Shown: positions 1-7,313, numbered from the stretch's first letter. The stretch: DNA of 16,452 nucleotides from an uncultured Oscillospiraceae bacterium (GCA_934511165.1 CAKSWA010000045.1:1-16452); one strand, 5' to 3'. A program made the numbers and translations. The notes: generated from the letters alone by a model not told the origin.

Positions 1-350
1 CGCGAAAACGGCGTATGACCTACGAGCTTATGCCCGACGAAGAGCACGGCGTGCAGCACCGTTTCCTCGTCGCTCCATGGGAGATCGTGGTAGACAACGG
101 CCGGCTCCGCCGGGACGGGCGCGGCGAGCGGCGCAGCGCTCACGCTCGCGCGGCCGAAGAGCGCGTCCACGCTCACGCCGAAATACTCCGCAATCTCCGG
201 CAGCATCAGAATGTCCGGGCAGGAAAGCCCGTTTTCCCACTTGCTCACCGCCTGCGCGCTCACGCCGAGCTGCGCGGCGAGCGCGTCCTGCGTGAGTCCT
301 TTTTCACGCCGCAGCGCGGCGATCGTCGTTCCAATAATATTCTGTTCCAT
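1..350 (-). CDS. XRE-family helix-turn-helix transcriptional regulator, partial (3' end outside window)
   Basis: The frame opens with ATG at 348-350 and stays open to the window edge, giving the first 116 residues. Residues 1-60 form a standard HTH_3 (Cro/CI-like) DNA-binding domain: 'GTTIAALRREKGLTQDALA', then 'LGVSAQAVSKWENG', then 'CPDILMLPEIAEYFGVSVD'. A linker follows, then the start of a second region ('DLPWSDEETVLHAVLF') that I cannot assign. A GGAGG ribosome binding site lies 8 bases upstream (complement of 359-363). It is a soluble DNA-binding protein. It follows the sortase gene in the same direction but has its own promoter (390-418) and palindromes upstream, so autoregulation is likely. 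Whether it also controls the fibre cluster is unknown. The family call is secure; the effector and targets are not known. Confidence 0.9.
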   Translation of the reverse strand, partial: MEQNIIGTTIAALRREKGLTQDALAAQLGVSAQAVSKWENGLSCPDILMLPEIAEYFGVSVDALFGRASVSAAPLAAPVPAEPAVVYHDLPWSDEETVLHAVLFVGHKLVGHTPFS

Positions 351-370
351 GGTGTGAACCTCCAAAAAAG

Positions 371-413
371 ATTTTATCCGGATGCACCCAGAATAGGCGC
401 AGCCGGATAAAAT
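371..413. repeat. Inverted repeat bracketing the XRE promoter -10 box
   Basis: An 11-base arm ATTTTATCCGG (371-381) is perfectly repeated in inverse as CCGGATAAAAT (403-413). TGC/GCA at 383-385 and 399-401 adds three more pairs after one mismatch. The -10 box lies between the arms. There is no T-run after it, so an operator is more likely than a terminator. Confidence 0.6.
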
Positions 414-418
414 GGCAA
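390..418 (-). promoter_or_regulatory. Promoter of the XRE regulator gene
   Basis: Reading the minus strand, TTGCCA (complement of 413-418) and TATTCT (complement of 390-395) are separated by exactly 17 bases, which fits a sigma-70/SigA promoter. The predicted start of transcription is near 383, about 33 bases before the ATG. Confidence 0.65.
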
Positions 419-427
419 GCTTTTTGC

Positions 428-489
428 GGTTGAGTTTGCTCAACCATTGGTTGATTCCGCGTTTTTCGCGTATTTCAACCACCGGTTGT
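428..489. promoter_or_regulatory. Cluster of TCAACC/GGTTGA half-sites, probable operator array
   Basis: Two 15-base palindromes of the form TCAACCA-YY-GGTTGW lie at 440-454 and 475-489, 35 bases apart. A further GGTTGA at 428-433 forms an inverted pair (arms GGTTGAG/CTCAACC) with the half-site at 439-445. They lie just upstream of the XRE promoter and downstream of the sortase stop. The repeated dyads suggest cooperative binding by a dimeric regulator, most simply the XRE protein itself. That assignment is inference. Confidence 0.55.
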
Positions 490-500
490 GCGGTTTTTCG

Positions 501-1277
501 TCAATTTTCGGGAAGCTCGCCGCCCGTCCGCTCGCAGAACACGGTGATGCGCTCGGAGGTATCCCAGGTACACGTATAAAGCGTGAGGGCATAGCCGCTG
601 TTCATCACGGTTTCGGAATCGTCCGGCGTGACGGAGGTCGTCTCGCGCACCGTGTAGGTGAACACATTGCCGTCCACGTCTGTAAACGTTACGGTGTCGC
701 CCGCCTTGAGATCGAAGAGCACGGCAAACTGCGTAGCATAGTTATGTCCCGCCACGACGAGATTGTCGTTGTACGCGCTGCCGGTGTGGCGGCAGGGGGA
801 AATCTCCATCGCGGGGAAGCTGAACTCGGCAGCCACCGGCATTGTGAGCGCGTGGCCGGGGAAATCGAGATAGCCGATGTAATCGTAGTTGCCGGTGCGC
901 ACCGTCGGCATATCGAACGCCGGGGGCTCCGGGACGGTGTCCCGGCCTCCGGCGGATGTGCCGGAATTTGTACCGCCGGGCTGCGCCGTTGTGCCGGGCT
1001 GCGGCGAGACGGCGGGGGACGCCGAAGCGCCGGAGGCGCTTGCGGCCGGGGCTGCCGTGCCGGTGTCATCCATAGCGGCGTTTTCGTTTGCGCTGCCGGT
1101 CTCGCCGGAGGCCTCGCGCTCGGCCATGGCCGACTCTACGGCGCGGAGCGTTTCCTCCGCTTCCCTTCCGGCGCGGCGATCCTCCGCGCGGTTATGGGAA
1201 AACAGGAGCAGTGCGGCGATCACCAGCACTGCTCCCGCTGTCAATAAAGCGATTCCTGTTTTTTTACGCTTCGTCAT
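501..1277 (-). CDS. Sortase (cysteine transpeptidase), membrane-anchored
   Basis: The 258-residue protein has a basic N-terminus and one membrane helix (about residues 7-26), a long Ala/Ser/Pro/Gly-rich spacer (about 60-120), then a sortase domain (about 130-250). The catalytic set is visible: His178 in 'VVAGHNY', Cys236 in 'LTLYTCTW' and Arg243 in 'SERITVF'. Sortases cut a C-terminal sorting signal after Thr and join the protein to peptidoglycan or to another subunit, outside the membrane. I cannot assign the class firmly. The gene overlaps the end of the LIPTG-protein gene by 14 bases, so the two are probably translationally coupled, and the LIPTG protein is the obvious substrate. The upstream bases are purine-rich but lack a strong Shine-Dalgarno, in keeping with coupling. 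Confidence 0.93.
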   Translation of the reverse strand: MTKRKKTGIALLTAGAVLVIAALLLFSHNRAEDRRAGREAEETLRAVESAMAEREASGETGSANENAAMDDTGTAAPAASASGASASPAVSPQPGTTAQPGGTNSGTSAGGRDTVPEPPAFDMPTVRTGNYDYIGYLDFPGHALTMPVAAEFSFPAMEISPCRHTGSAYNDNLVVAGHNYATQFAVLFDLKAGDTVTFTDVDGNVFTYTVRETTSVTPDDSETVMNSGYALTLYTCTWDTSERITVFCERTGGELPEN

Positions 1278-2016
1278 TCTTCTTTTTCTTGCCGAGAACG
1301 ATCACGCCGCCAACGAGCAGCAGCGCGCCCAGCGTACCGAACACCGCAACGGGCCAGTTGAGCTGGCCGGTGGGGATCAGGGGCTTTTCGTTATTGAAGC
1401 CCTCGACCGTGAACAGCCAGTCCACCTCGCCAACGCGGTTGGCATACTCATTGCCGAGCTCCGCGGGAACGGTGAGAACGGCTTCGAGCTTCGCGCTCTG
1501 CCCCTTGGCGAAGGTGCCGAGCAGGACATTATCGGTGAGCTGTGCGCTCTTGTCGGGCGAAGCGGAGAAGATGGTCTCCTTCGTGCCGTCCGCGTTCACA
1601 AGATACACATCCATCGAGAGCTTGGAGAGGAAGTCCGCCATGGTGGCGACGGTCTCGTCGCGCTCGCCCTCAGCGTTCGCCTGATCCTTGCCGTCCTCGT
1701 TCTCGTAGGTCTCGCTGTAGGTGAGCGGGTTGCCCTGCTCATCGTGCGGCACGGCGCGGATGTAGAGCTTCACATAGTCGTAGCCGGTGACGTTATTTTT
1801 GATCGTGATAGCCTCGGTGCGCTCGTCGCCGGGCATGACGTTTTTGAAGTTATCAAAAAGGTCGGTATCCGTGTAGCCGCTGCCGGTGGTCTCGATCACG
1901 ATATCATTGCCCTTGCGGCTGACGACCGCGTCCGCGGCGAGAGCCGGAACGGCCAGCGCCGCGAGAGCCGCGAGAATCATCGCAAGAGAGAGGAGCTTTT
2001 TCATGGATTTTTTCAT
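1264..2016 (-). CDS. TasA-like surface protein with LIPTG cell-wall sorting signal
   Basis: The 250-residue protein has a conventional signal peptide ending near 'VPALAADA' (about residues 1-28), a beta-rich extracellular part, and a C-terminal sorting signal: LIPTGQ at 213-218, a hydrophobic helix at about 222-241, then a KKKK tail. The motif is a variant of LPXTG with Ile at the second position. Parts of the body resemble the TasA proteins of this cluster: 'FKNVMPGDE...AITIKN' (about 57-74) is like their 'VMPGTEVTKIVEVKN', and 'LGNEYANR' (187-194) is like 'MGNEYQNA' in the protein at 6588-7172. A wall-anchored, TasA-fold base for a fibre is therefore plausible (inference). AGGAGGGG precedes the ATG at good distance. 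The gene overlaps the sortase gene, its likely processing enzyme. Confidence 0.85.
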   Translation of the reverse strand: MKKSMKKLLSLAMILAALAALAVPALAADAVVSRKGNDIVIETTGSGYTDTDLFDNFKNVMPGDERTEAITIKNNVTGYDYVKLYIRAVPHDEQGNPLTYSETYENEDGKDQANAEGERDETVATMADFLSKLSMDVYLVNADGTKETIFSASPDKSAQLTDNVLLGTFAKGQSAKLEAVLTVPAELGNEYANRVGEVDWLFTVEGFNNEKPLIPTGQLNWPVAVFGTLGALLLVGGVIVLGKKKKNDEA

Positions 2017-2031
2017 ATCGTTCTCCCCTCC

Positions 2032-2622
2032 TTAGTTCCAGTTGGGCGGCGTAATGCCCCAAGCTTGCGTAATGGCGTCGGTCGGGGTGCTCTGGATGGC
2101 CTCCGCTACAACATCGATGGACTGATATCCGCCGTCGGCATCCTCATACAGGCCGTGCAGAATTATCTCGTTCGTCAAGTTGGTTTCAGGGGTTTTGCCG
2201 GGTGCAACCGGTTTTGTGTAGTAATAATAGTCGCCGATCTTGACCCAATCCGCACCGAGGGTGAACGAGGGAAGCGTTGTCTCTCCGCCGATGTGGTTGC
2301 CGACTTTGTCCGTGCGGTAAGACACGAGCTTGACGCGGACATAGACCTCCGTGTCGCCGGTGTTTTTCACGTTCACGTCGGTCTTTTTGCTTCCGTTAAA
2401 CTCTTCTACGATCTCCGTTGTCACCTTCGCATAGGTGAAGGTGTTCTGCACGGGCGTGGTGTCCGCTTTGATCCAAGCGATGGTGCCGCCGACAGCCAAA
2501 GCCAGAAGGGTGACTGTGGCGAGGACAATGGCCGTGAGCCGGACATTGATATGGGATCTTCTGCGCGCGGGGCGGCGGCCTTCGCCGGAATGCCGTCCCT
2601 CATAATGGTTCCTGTTCATCAT
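2032..2622 (-). CDS. TasA/camelysin-type SipW-dependent secreted protein (fourth paralogue)
   Basis: The 196-residue protein begins with an unusually long, very basic region (about 28 residues, 'RRPARRRSH'), then a hydrophobic helix ending in 'GGTIAWIKADT' (about 45-55). This is the SipW-type signal and cleavage region, though with Trp and Lys where the relatives have Tyr and Thr. The body shares 'YYYYTKPVAPG' with 'YYYYNKPLAPG' of the protein at 6588-7172. It also keeps 'AEAIQ' near the C-terminus, a motif found in all four paralogues (AYAIQ, ADAIQ, AIAVQ). It is predicted to be exported and to act in fibre assembly; being the most divergent copy, it could be a minor or adaptor subunit (inference). 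AGGAGGG lies just upstream. A second ATG one codon later is an equally possible start. Confidence 0.82.
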   Translation of the reverse strand: MMNRNHYEGRHSGEGRRPARRRSHINVRLTAIVLATVTLLALAVGGTIAWIKADTTPVQNTFTYAKVTTEIVEEFNGSKKTDVNVKNTGDTEVYVRVKLVSYRTDKVGNHIGGETTLPSFTLGADWVKIGDYYYYTKPVAPGKTPETNLTNEIILHGLYEDADGGYQSIDVVAEAIQSTPTDAITQAWGITPPNWN

Positions 2623-2636
2623 GTCGCCCTCCTTCC

Positions 2637-5600
2637 TCAGTTGTTACCGTCCGTCGCGGGGGTGTTCGATTTGCCGTAGATGTTGCTGATAACGTCGTAA
2701 TCGTTCAGCCACTGGTCGTTGCCCTTCGTGTTGGTGCAGGTGATCGTGCCGGTGGGATTCAACGCGCTCAGTTCCACGCCGTTATTGGCGTAGGCCGGGG
2801 CTTTATAGCGCCAGCTCCAGCCGGTGTCTTCCGTGATGGAGTATGTACCGACGGGCAGCTCATAGATGACCTGGCTGCTGTTGCCCCAGATGGCGACCTC
2901 GGAATACTTTATGCCGTCCTTGTAAACATCGAACACATAGGATTCGTTCGCCGCGCCGCCCTGCTTGGTAATCTTCAGCGTGCAGGTCTTGACGTGGAGC
3001 AGGAACGCGGGAGCACCGGGCGTTGCTGGGGCCTCCCAACCGCAGGCGGTGGTGCAATCCTGATGCACAAAGTTTGTTTGGACGGTAACATCTTCGCTGC
3101 CGATTTTGACCGTAGCCGCAACCGGAACATCCTGCTTGGTGTACTTGCCGTCTTTAAGTTTGCTTTCATCCGGCGTGTAGCTGATATCCAGCGTCGGCTT
3201 TGCGCCTAGCATGGTTACACCTTCATCTGTCGATGCGGTATTACCGTGCTTCCACGTTTCCGAACCAACCTTGTTGCCGCTGTAATCGTTGTTTGCGGGG
3301 ACGCTCTCGCCGTAGTAAGCCTCGCTGTCCTTGTAGGTCAGCACCGGCTTGAAGACGTTGACGTGGCCGGTGGCGCTGCCGGTCTTGTCCACAGCCGTCT
3401 CGCCCTGCGTGCTCGTCGGATCGGTCGTCTTAGGCGCCACAGCAACTTCCACGGTGTACGTTACATCGTCCTTCAAATCGGTGAGTTCAGTAAGGACTTT
3501 ATCACCATCTTTGTATTCAACGATGATATTGACATACGCCGTCTGCCACGGCTCAAGGCCGTAGGGCTTTTCCGCATCGTTCGCCTTGCTCAGATCGAGT
3601 TTAATATCATCGCCGACCGTAACGGTCGCGCCTTTTTTGAGATCGTCAAGAGTTACGCCGCCGAGCAGATAGACATTCTTGTTCTCCGCTGTTACAGCGA
3701 TATCCTTAATGGGGACGTTGACGAGGGGTAAGGGAAACGTCTTGGAGGGCGTTGTTTCGCCTTCCTTATAGATGCCCGCGCTGGTGTTGTTCGTCGGCAC
3801 ATCGTTGCCGCCCAGGAAACCGCTCTTGGGGTCTACCGTGAAGGAGATGACCAGCTTCTTGCCGCGAACGGTGGTATTGCCATTCGTATCCGTTTCGGTG
3901 CCACACCAGTTTTTGGCGAAGTCAAAGCCGGTTACGCTGACCTGGTCGCCGTTGACCGTGGCAGTCGCGCCGCCGGAGCCGCCGCTGGTACTGCTCCATG
4001 TATAGGTATCCCCTGTCTTTCCGGTGCAGTCATAAGTATCAATCTGAATGTCGTTTGCCGTCGTTCCGGCAGGCAGCGTGAAGTACGGGGAGATGATGTC
4101 CTTCACGACCGCGGTGCCGCTCAATTCCGTGTTTGATCCGCCGGTCTGAATCTGCTGGGAAATCTGGTGGAAGATGCTGTTCAGCGTTCCCGCATCGGAG
4201 GCGGAGAGATAATAGCTGGGAGACTGCGGCGTTCCGTTGTTGGAAGAAACCTGCTGCATGAACCAGTTGCAGGCTGCGGACATCTCTGCCTCTGTATAGT
4301 TAGACCCAAAAAATGGATCATCATAGTAATCTTCATCTGGCTCTTTTCCTGCACTGCTGGCATCCGCACCGGAGAAAATGCCAATGGAATACACGGTCGC
4401 TCCGCTATCCTTAATGGCGTTTGCATTGTTGATCGCCGCATTGGCAACGTTCAGTTCAAATCCGTTCGAATCTGTCGGAGAGCCGTCGGTAAAGACGATT
4501 ACGATGCGGTTGCGTGTTTCGCCTTCGGAAACGGGGTTGGCGTTCAGGATTCGTTGTGCCATATCCATGCCCAAGTCGGTTCTGGTGGCGCCACTTGCCG
4601 CCAAGGCAGTGACAGCCGCATTGACCATATCTCGTCCGTTTTGCGTGTCCATGGACTGAAGAACATCTTTCAGATTCTGATTTGTAATACTATTATACGC
4701 CACACCTACGGAGCCGCTGTTTTTTCCCGCGATGGAAAGCAGCTCTGTATTGTTTCCATTTCCGCTCTGGCTGGCAAAGCCTACGACGGCAATGCGGTGA
4801 TCGATATTATCGCCGGTGGTATTGATATCACCGTCCGCTCCTGCCGCCTTTGCCGCGACGGCATTGGCGAATGTAGTTGCTGCATTTTTTAGAGCGTCAA
4901 GGCGTGAGCCGCCGCCGGAGGTGCTTATGCTGCGCTGATAAAAAGCGGGCTCAAATTTCGTGTTTGCGCCGGTGGACGTGCCAATGGCTTGTACCGTCCC
5001 GGCAGAGTCCGTGTAGGTGTATGTGTATACGTTTTGATTCTCATTCAATACACCCAGATACAGATACCCATCATCCGTGTTTTGGAAAGTAGGCGAATAA
5101 CGGCTACCCTCGTTGTTCTGGTTTAAGATGGTACCGTCCTCAAGCGCATATTTGCAGTTCCAGTTTTCCCCGAACCAATCGCGTTCGCGGGTATAGATCA
5201 CCTTTTTAATTTCACCGTTGACATAGGTATACAACCTATTCCGATTTTCCCAATAGTTCGTATATCCGCTGGAACCATTGTCATTTCGGCCCTTCGTTAT
5301 TTTGTTAGGGGTGATCGTCTGCTGAAGCGTCACGGAAACAGACACGAAAGAGCCATCAGGCAGCTTATGCCAAAGGTTGGCACTGCCGCCGTTGTGCCGT
5401 TTTTCATAGTTTCTACTGTTTTGCGTGTTGTTTCCCGTATACGCCGTATACTGTACCTGACCGATATCTCTGTCCATGGAGCCGGACTGGTCGAGAACAA
5501 GGATGAAATCCGTCGGGATATCCTGGGTGATAAAGGTGCTCGCGCCGGTCGCGTAGGCTTCCAGCGTGATAGTATAATGGCCCGTTTTCTCGTTGTATAC

Positions 5601-5768
5601 CGCCGTCTTGTCGAGTTTCAGGCCGTCAATTTCGGTGCCGACCTCGTTGATATCGCCGTTGTCCTCGCCGATACCGTCGTCGTCCGCGCGGGCTGTTGCG
5701 GCAGGAAGCGCCAGAGAAAGCAGGATCGCCAGACTTAAAAGCAGGGTCAGCGCTTTTCTTTTATTCAT
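2637..5768 (-). CDS. Large secreted VWA-domain protein with C-terminal Cna-B/SpaA-like domain
   Basis: The 1043-residue protein has a signal peptide ending at about 'TARA-DDD' (residue 28). A von Willebrand A domain follows with a full metal-ion-dependent adhesion site: D93-Q-S95-G-S97, T397 in 'GATRTDLG', and D428 in 'VFTDGS'. Some 190 residues (about 100-285), rich in Tyr, Thr and Asn, are inserted between the first motif and the next helix. Beta-rich repeats fill 545-900. A pilin-type Cna-B/SpaA-like domain at about 928-1015 keeps 'LPVGTYSITED' and 'CTNTKG', as expected for an internal isopeptide. The C-terminus is hydrophilic, with no sorting signal or membrane helix. VWA proteins of this type are often adhesive tips of pili; that role is inferred here. 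A GAAGGGAGG ribosome site precedes the ATG. Confidence 0.9.
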   Translation of the reverse strand: MNKRKALTLLLSLAILLSLALPAATARADDDGIGEDNGDINEVGTEIDGLKLDKTAVYNEKTGHYTITLEAYATGASTFITQDIPTDFILVLDQSGSMDRDIGQVQYTAYTGNNTQNSRNYEKRHNGGSANLWHKLPDGSFVSVSVTLQQTITPNKITKGRNDNGSSGYTNYWENRNRLYTYVNGEIKKVIYTRERDWFGENWNCKYALEDGTILNQNNEGSRYSPTFQNTDDGYLYLGVLNENQNVYTYTYTDSAGTVQAIGTSTGANTKFEPAFYQRSISTSGGGSRLDALKNAATTFANAVAAKAAGADGDINTTGDNIDHRIAVVGFASQSGNGNNTELLSIAGKNSGSVGVAYNSITNQNLKDVLQSMDTQNGRDMVNAAVTALAASGATRTDLGMDMAQRILNANPVSEGETRNRIVIVFTDGSPTDSNGFELNVANAAINNANAIKDSGATVYSIGIFSGADASSAGKEPDEDYYDDPFFGSNYTEAEMSAACNWFMQQVSSNNGTPQSPSYYLSASDAGTLNSIFHQISQQIQTGGSNTELSGTAVVKDIISPYFTLPAGTTANDIQIDTYDCTGKTGDTYTWSSTSGGSGGATATVNGDQVSVTGFDFAKNWCGTETDTNGNTTVRGKKLVISFTVDPKSGFLGGNDVPTNNTSAGIYKEGETTPSKTFPLPLVNVPIKDIAVTAENKNVYLLGGVTLDDLKKGATVTVGDDIKLDLSKANDAEKPYGLEPWQTAYVNIIVEYKDGDKVLTELTDLKDDVTYTVEVAVAPKTTDPTSTQGETAVDKTGSATGHVNVFKPVLTYKDSEAYYGESVPANNDYSGNKVGSETWKHGNTASTDEGVTMLGAKPTLDISYTPDESKLKDGKYTKQDVPVAATVKIGSEDVTVQTNFVHQDCTTACGWEAPATPGAPAFLLHVKTCTLKITKQGGAANESYVFDVYKDGIKYSEVAIWGNSSQVIYELPVGTYSITEDTGWSWRYKAPAYANNGVELSALNPTGTITCTNTKGNDQWLNDYDVISNIYGKSNTPATDGNN

Positions 5769-5786
5769 TCTCCGCTTCCTCCCTTC

Positions 5787-6575
5787 TCATCCCTGTCCGC
5801 CGGTGACCGGCGCGCCGAACGGGGCGACACAGGCATAGTTTACCGTGGGGCGGTAAACCTCGCTCTCCACGGGCGGCTCCGATTCCTCAATGACGATAGC
5901 GGGCAGCGGGGCGGGCATCAAGGCCTCCATACGCGCTTCAATGTCCGCAATCTGCTCCTCCGTCAGCGCTTTCAGCTCTTCCTCCGGGGTCTCCGCAATA
6001 AGGGCTTCCATTTTCTCCATTGTCTCGCACGCCATAATCCGCTCGAAGAGGTGGCACACGCAGGTGCATTCCTCGCCGGTGCAGCCCTCGAGACACGTCT
6101 CGATGTGGTTGATAACAGCCGGCGCTTCGGGAGCGACGTACAGCGGGCAGCCCTCCTTGTGGATGGTGCCGGTGAGGGGCTGGGAAACGCAGGTGCAGGT
6201 CAGAGGGCAGCCCTCTTTATGCTCTTCGCCCTCGAGGGGGGCGGGGTCACAGGTGCAGGAAAGCGGCGCGAGCGGGCAGCCCTCCTTGTGCGCCTCGCCC
6301 TCGGCGGGAGCGGGGTCGCAGGTGCAGGTGAGCTCCGGCTGCTCCGGCTGTTCCGGGGTCTCGGGCTGTTCCGGCTGCTCCGGGTTTTCCGGGTCAATGG
6401 GCTGCTCCTGTCCGCCGGTCAGCTCCTGTGTCTCGGGCGCGGGGGACGCGGTGTCAACGGTGAAATCGCTGTTCACGGCGTCCTGATCGGAGGACACGGC
6501 CAGCGTGCCCGGCAGCGCCACGGCAACGATCAGCACAAGGCTGATGAGCAGCGCAAGAACTTTCTTGTTCTTCAT
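5787..6575 (-). CDS. Secreted Cys-rich repeat protein with TasA-type N-terminal strand
   Basis: The 262-residue protein has a hydrophobic signal (about 5-22) ending in 'PGTLAVSSD'. Counting from that Gly (residue 23), D30, V34, F38, T39 and V40 match the register of the TasA-type paralogues, but the TasA beta-sandwich is missing. A Pro/Glu/Gln linker (about 58-81) leads to three copies of C-x-C-x9-H-x3-C (C84-C100, C107-C123, C127-C143), each ending 'HKEGCPL'. A further Cys cluster (161-174) follows, then an acidic helix (about 176-220) and a Pro-rich tail. The C2HC spacing suggests metal knuckles, or disulfides outside the cell. I know no function for it. Position between TasA and VWA genes suggests a fibre accessory. 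AAGGAGG overlaps the preceding stop, so translation is probably coupled. Confidence 0.8.
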   Translation of the reverse strand: MKNKKVLALLISLVLIVAVALPGTLAVSSDQDAVNSDFTVDTASPAPETQELTGGQEQPIDPENPEQPEQPETPEQPEQPELTCTCDPAPAEGEAHKEGCPLAPLSCTCDPAPLEGEEHKEGCPLTCTCVSQPLTGTIHKEGCPLYVAPEAPAVINHIETCLEGCTGEECTCVCHLFERIMACETMEKMEALIAETPEEELKALTEEQIADIEARMEALMPAPLPAIVIEESEPPVESEVYRPTVNYACVAPFGAPVTGGQG

Positions 6576-6587
6576 TTCATGACCTCC

Positions 6588-7172
6588 TTAAGAATTTGGG
6601 GCAAGCGTCGGCTCCGGGGGAGCGAAGGACGGCCAGCCAGTGGCTTCCAGCACGGTCTCGCCGTTGTTGGCAGACTGCACCGCAATCGCCGTTATGTCGA
6701 TCATCGCCTTGGCGTTCTGGTACTCGTTGCCCATCTGCTCGTCGAACGAGACGGTGGTGAAGAGGGGCTCGGTCGTCGCGCCGGGGGCGAGGGGCTTATT
6801 ATAATAGTAGTAGCCGTCCTGATACGTCCAGTCCGTGTCGTTGATGTCCAGCTTGACGGGTTCGGTAGGAAGCTGTTTACCGTTTTCCGCGTAAACATCG
6901 ACAAACATCTCCACGCACACCCAGGCGGAGCCGGTGCCGACGTTTTTCACCTCGACGATCTTGGTGACCTCCGTGCCGGGCATGACGCCGACCGGGCTTT
7001 CAAACTTCTCGGTGCGAGCCTCGTCCGCCCATTCGTTGAGCTGGATGGCGACATCGCCGGTCGTGATCACGTTGTGCGCTTTGGTGTCCGCCGTGTAATA
7101 GGCCAGCGAGCCCGCCGCGAGAATGGCAATCAGGATGGCCAGCACCGACAGAATCAAAATCTTTCGCTTCAT
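6588..7172 (-). CDS. TasA/camelysin-type SipW-dependent filament protein (third paralogue)
   Basis: The 194-residue protein has a signal helix ending 'AAGSLAYYTADT' (about 19-30), the SipW cleavage type, followed by 'HNVITTGDVAI' where family members place the first mature beta strand. The central part includes 'GVMPGTEVTKIVEVKNVG', typical of the TasA family strand after the proline-glycine turn, 'YYYYNKPLAPG', 'MGNEYQNA' and 'ITAIAVQ'. No membrane anchor or sorting signal follows, so it should be released and polymerise or bind the fibre. It is closer to the 2032-2622 product than to the two paralogues upstream, judged by shared motifs. GGGGAG precedes the ATG. It follows a 141-base leader with stem-loops, so its expression may differ from that of the upstream genes. 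Confidence 0.85.
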   Translation of the reverse strand: MKRKILILSVLAILIAILAAGSLAYYTADTKAHNVITTGDVAIQLNEWADEARTEKFESPVGVMPGTEVTKIVEVKNVGTGSAWVCVEMFVDVYAENGKQLPTEPVKLDINDTDWTYQDGYYYYNKPLAPGATTEPLFTTVSFDEQMGNEYQNAKAMIDITAIAVQSANNGETVLEATGWPSFAPPEPTLAPNS

Positions 7173-7222
7173 GGCTTTTACTCCCCTCAGGCTGTATTTG
7201 CAGTGTTTAACTTACATTTTTG

Positions 7223-7301
7223 CTATGGCTTTTTACCATAGGAGAACACCTGTGCCCCAGATGCTCTCCTATGGTCTGCACCTTTTGGGGGTGCAGACCA
7301 T
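7223..7301 (-). promoter_or_regulatory. Array of overlapping stem-loops in the intergenic mRNA
   Basis: Three inverted repeats chain together. The first has perfect 12-base arms at 7271-7282 and 7290-7301 with a 7-base loop. The second has 13-base arms at 7236-7248 and 7262-7274 (one wobble). The third has CTATGG/CCATAG at 7223-7228 and 7236-7241. Neighbouring hairpins share bases, so the second competes with both others. No U-run follows any of them in the minus-strand transcript, so they do not look like simple intrinsic terminators. RNA processing, mRNA stabilisation or attenuation are options. Confidence 0.6.
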
Positions 7302-7313
7302 GGAACAAAGGAA

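Noticed and set aside
458..470. CGCG-TTTTT-CGCG dyad as a terminator after the sortase gene
   Set aside because: The stem is only four pairs and no T-run follows it in the minus-strand direction.
889..2679. A 596-codon open frame on the plus strand across the sortase and LIPTG-protein region
   Set aside because: It lies wholly antisense to genes with clear motifs and ribosome sites, and its protein is Arg/Ala/Val-rich with no family pattern. Long antisense frames are expected in GC-rich DNA.
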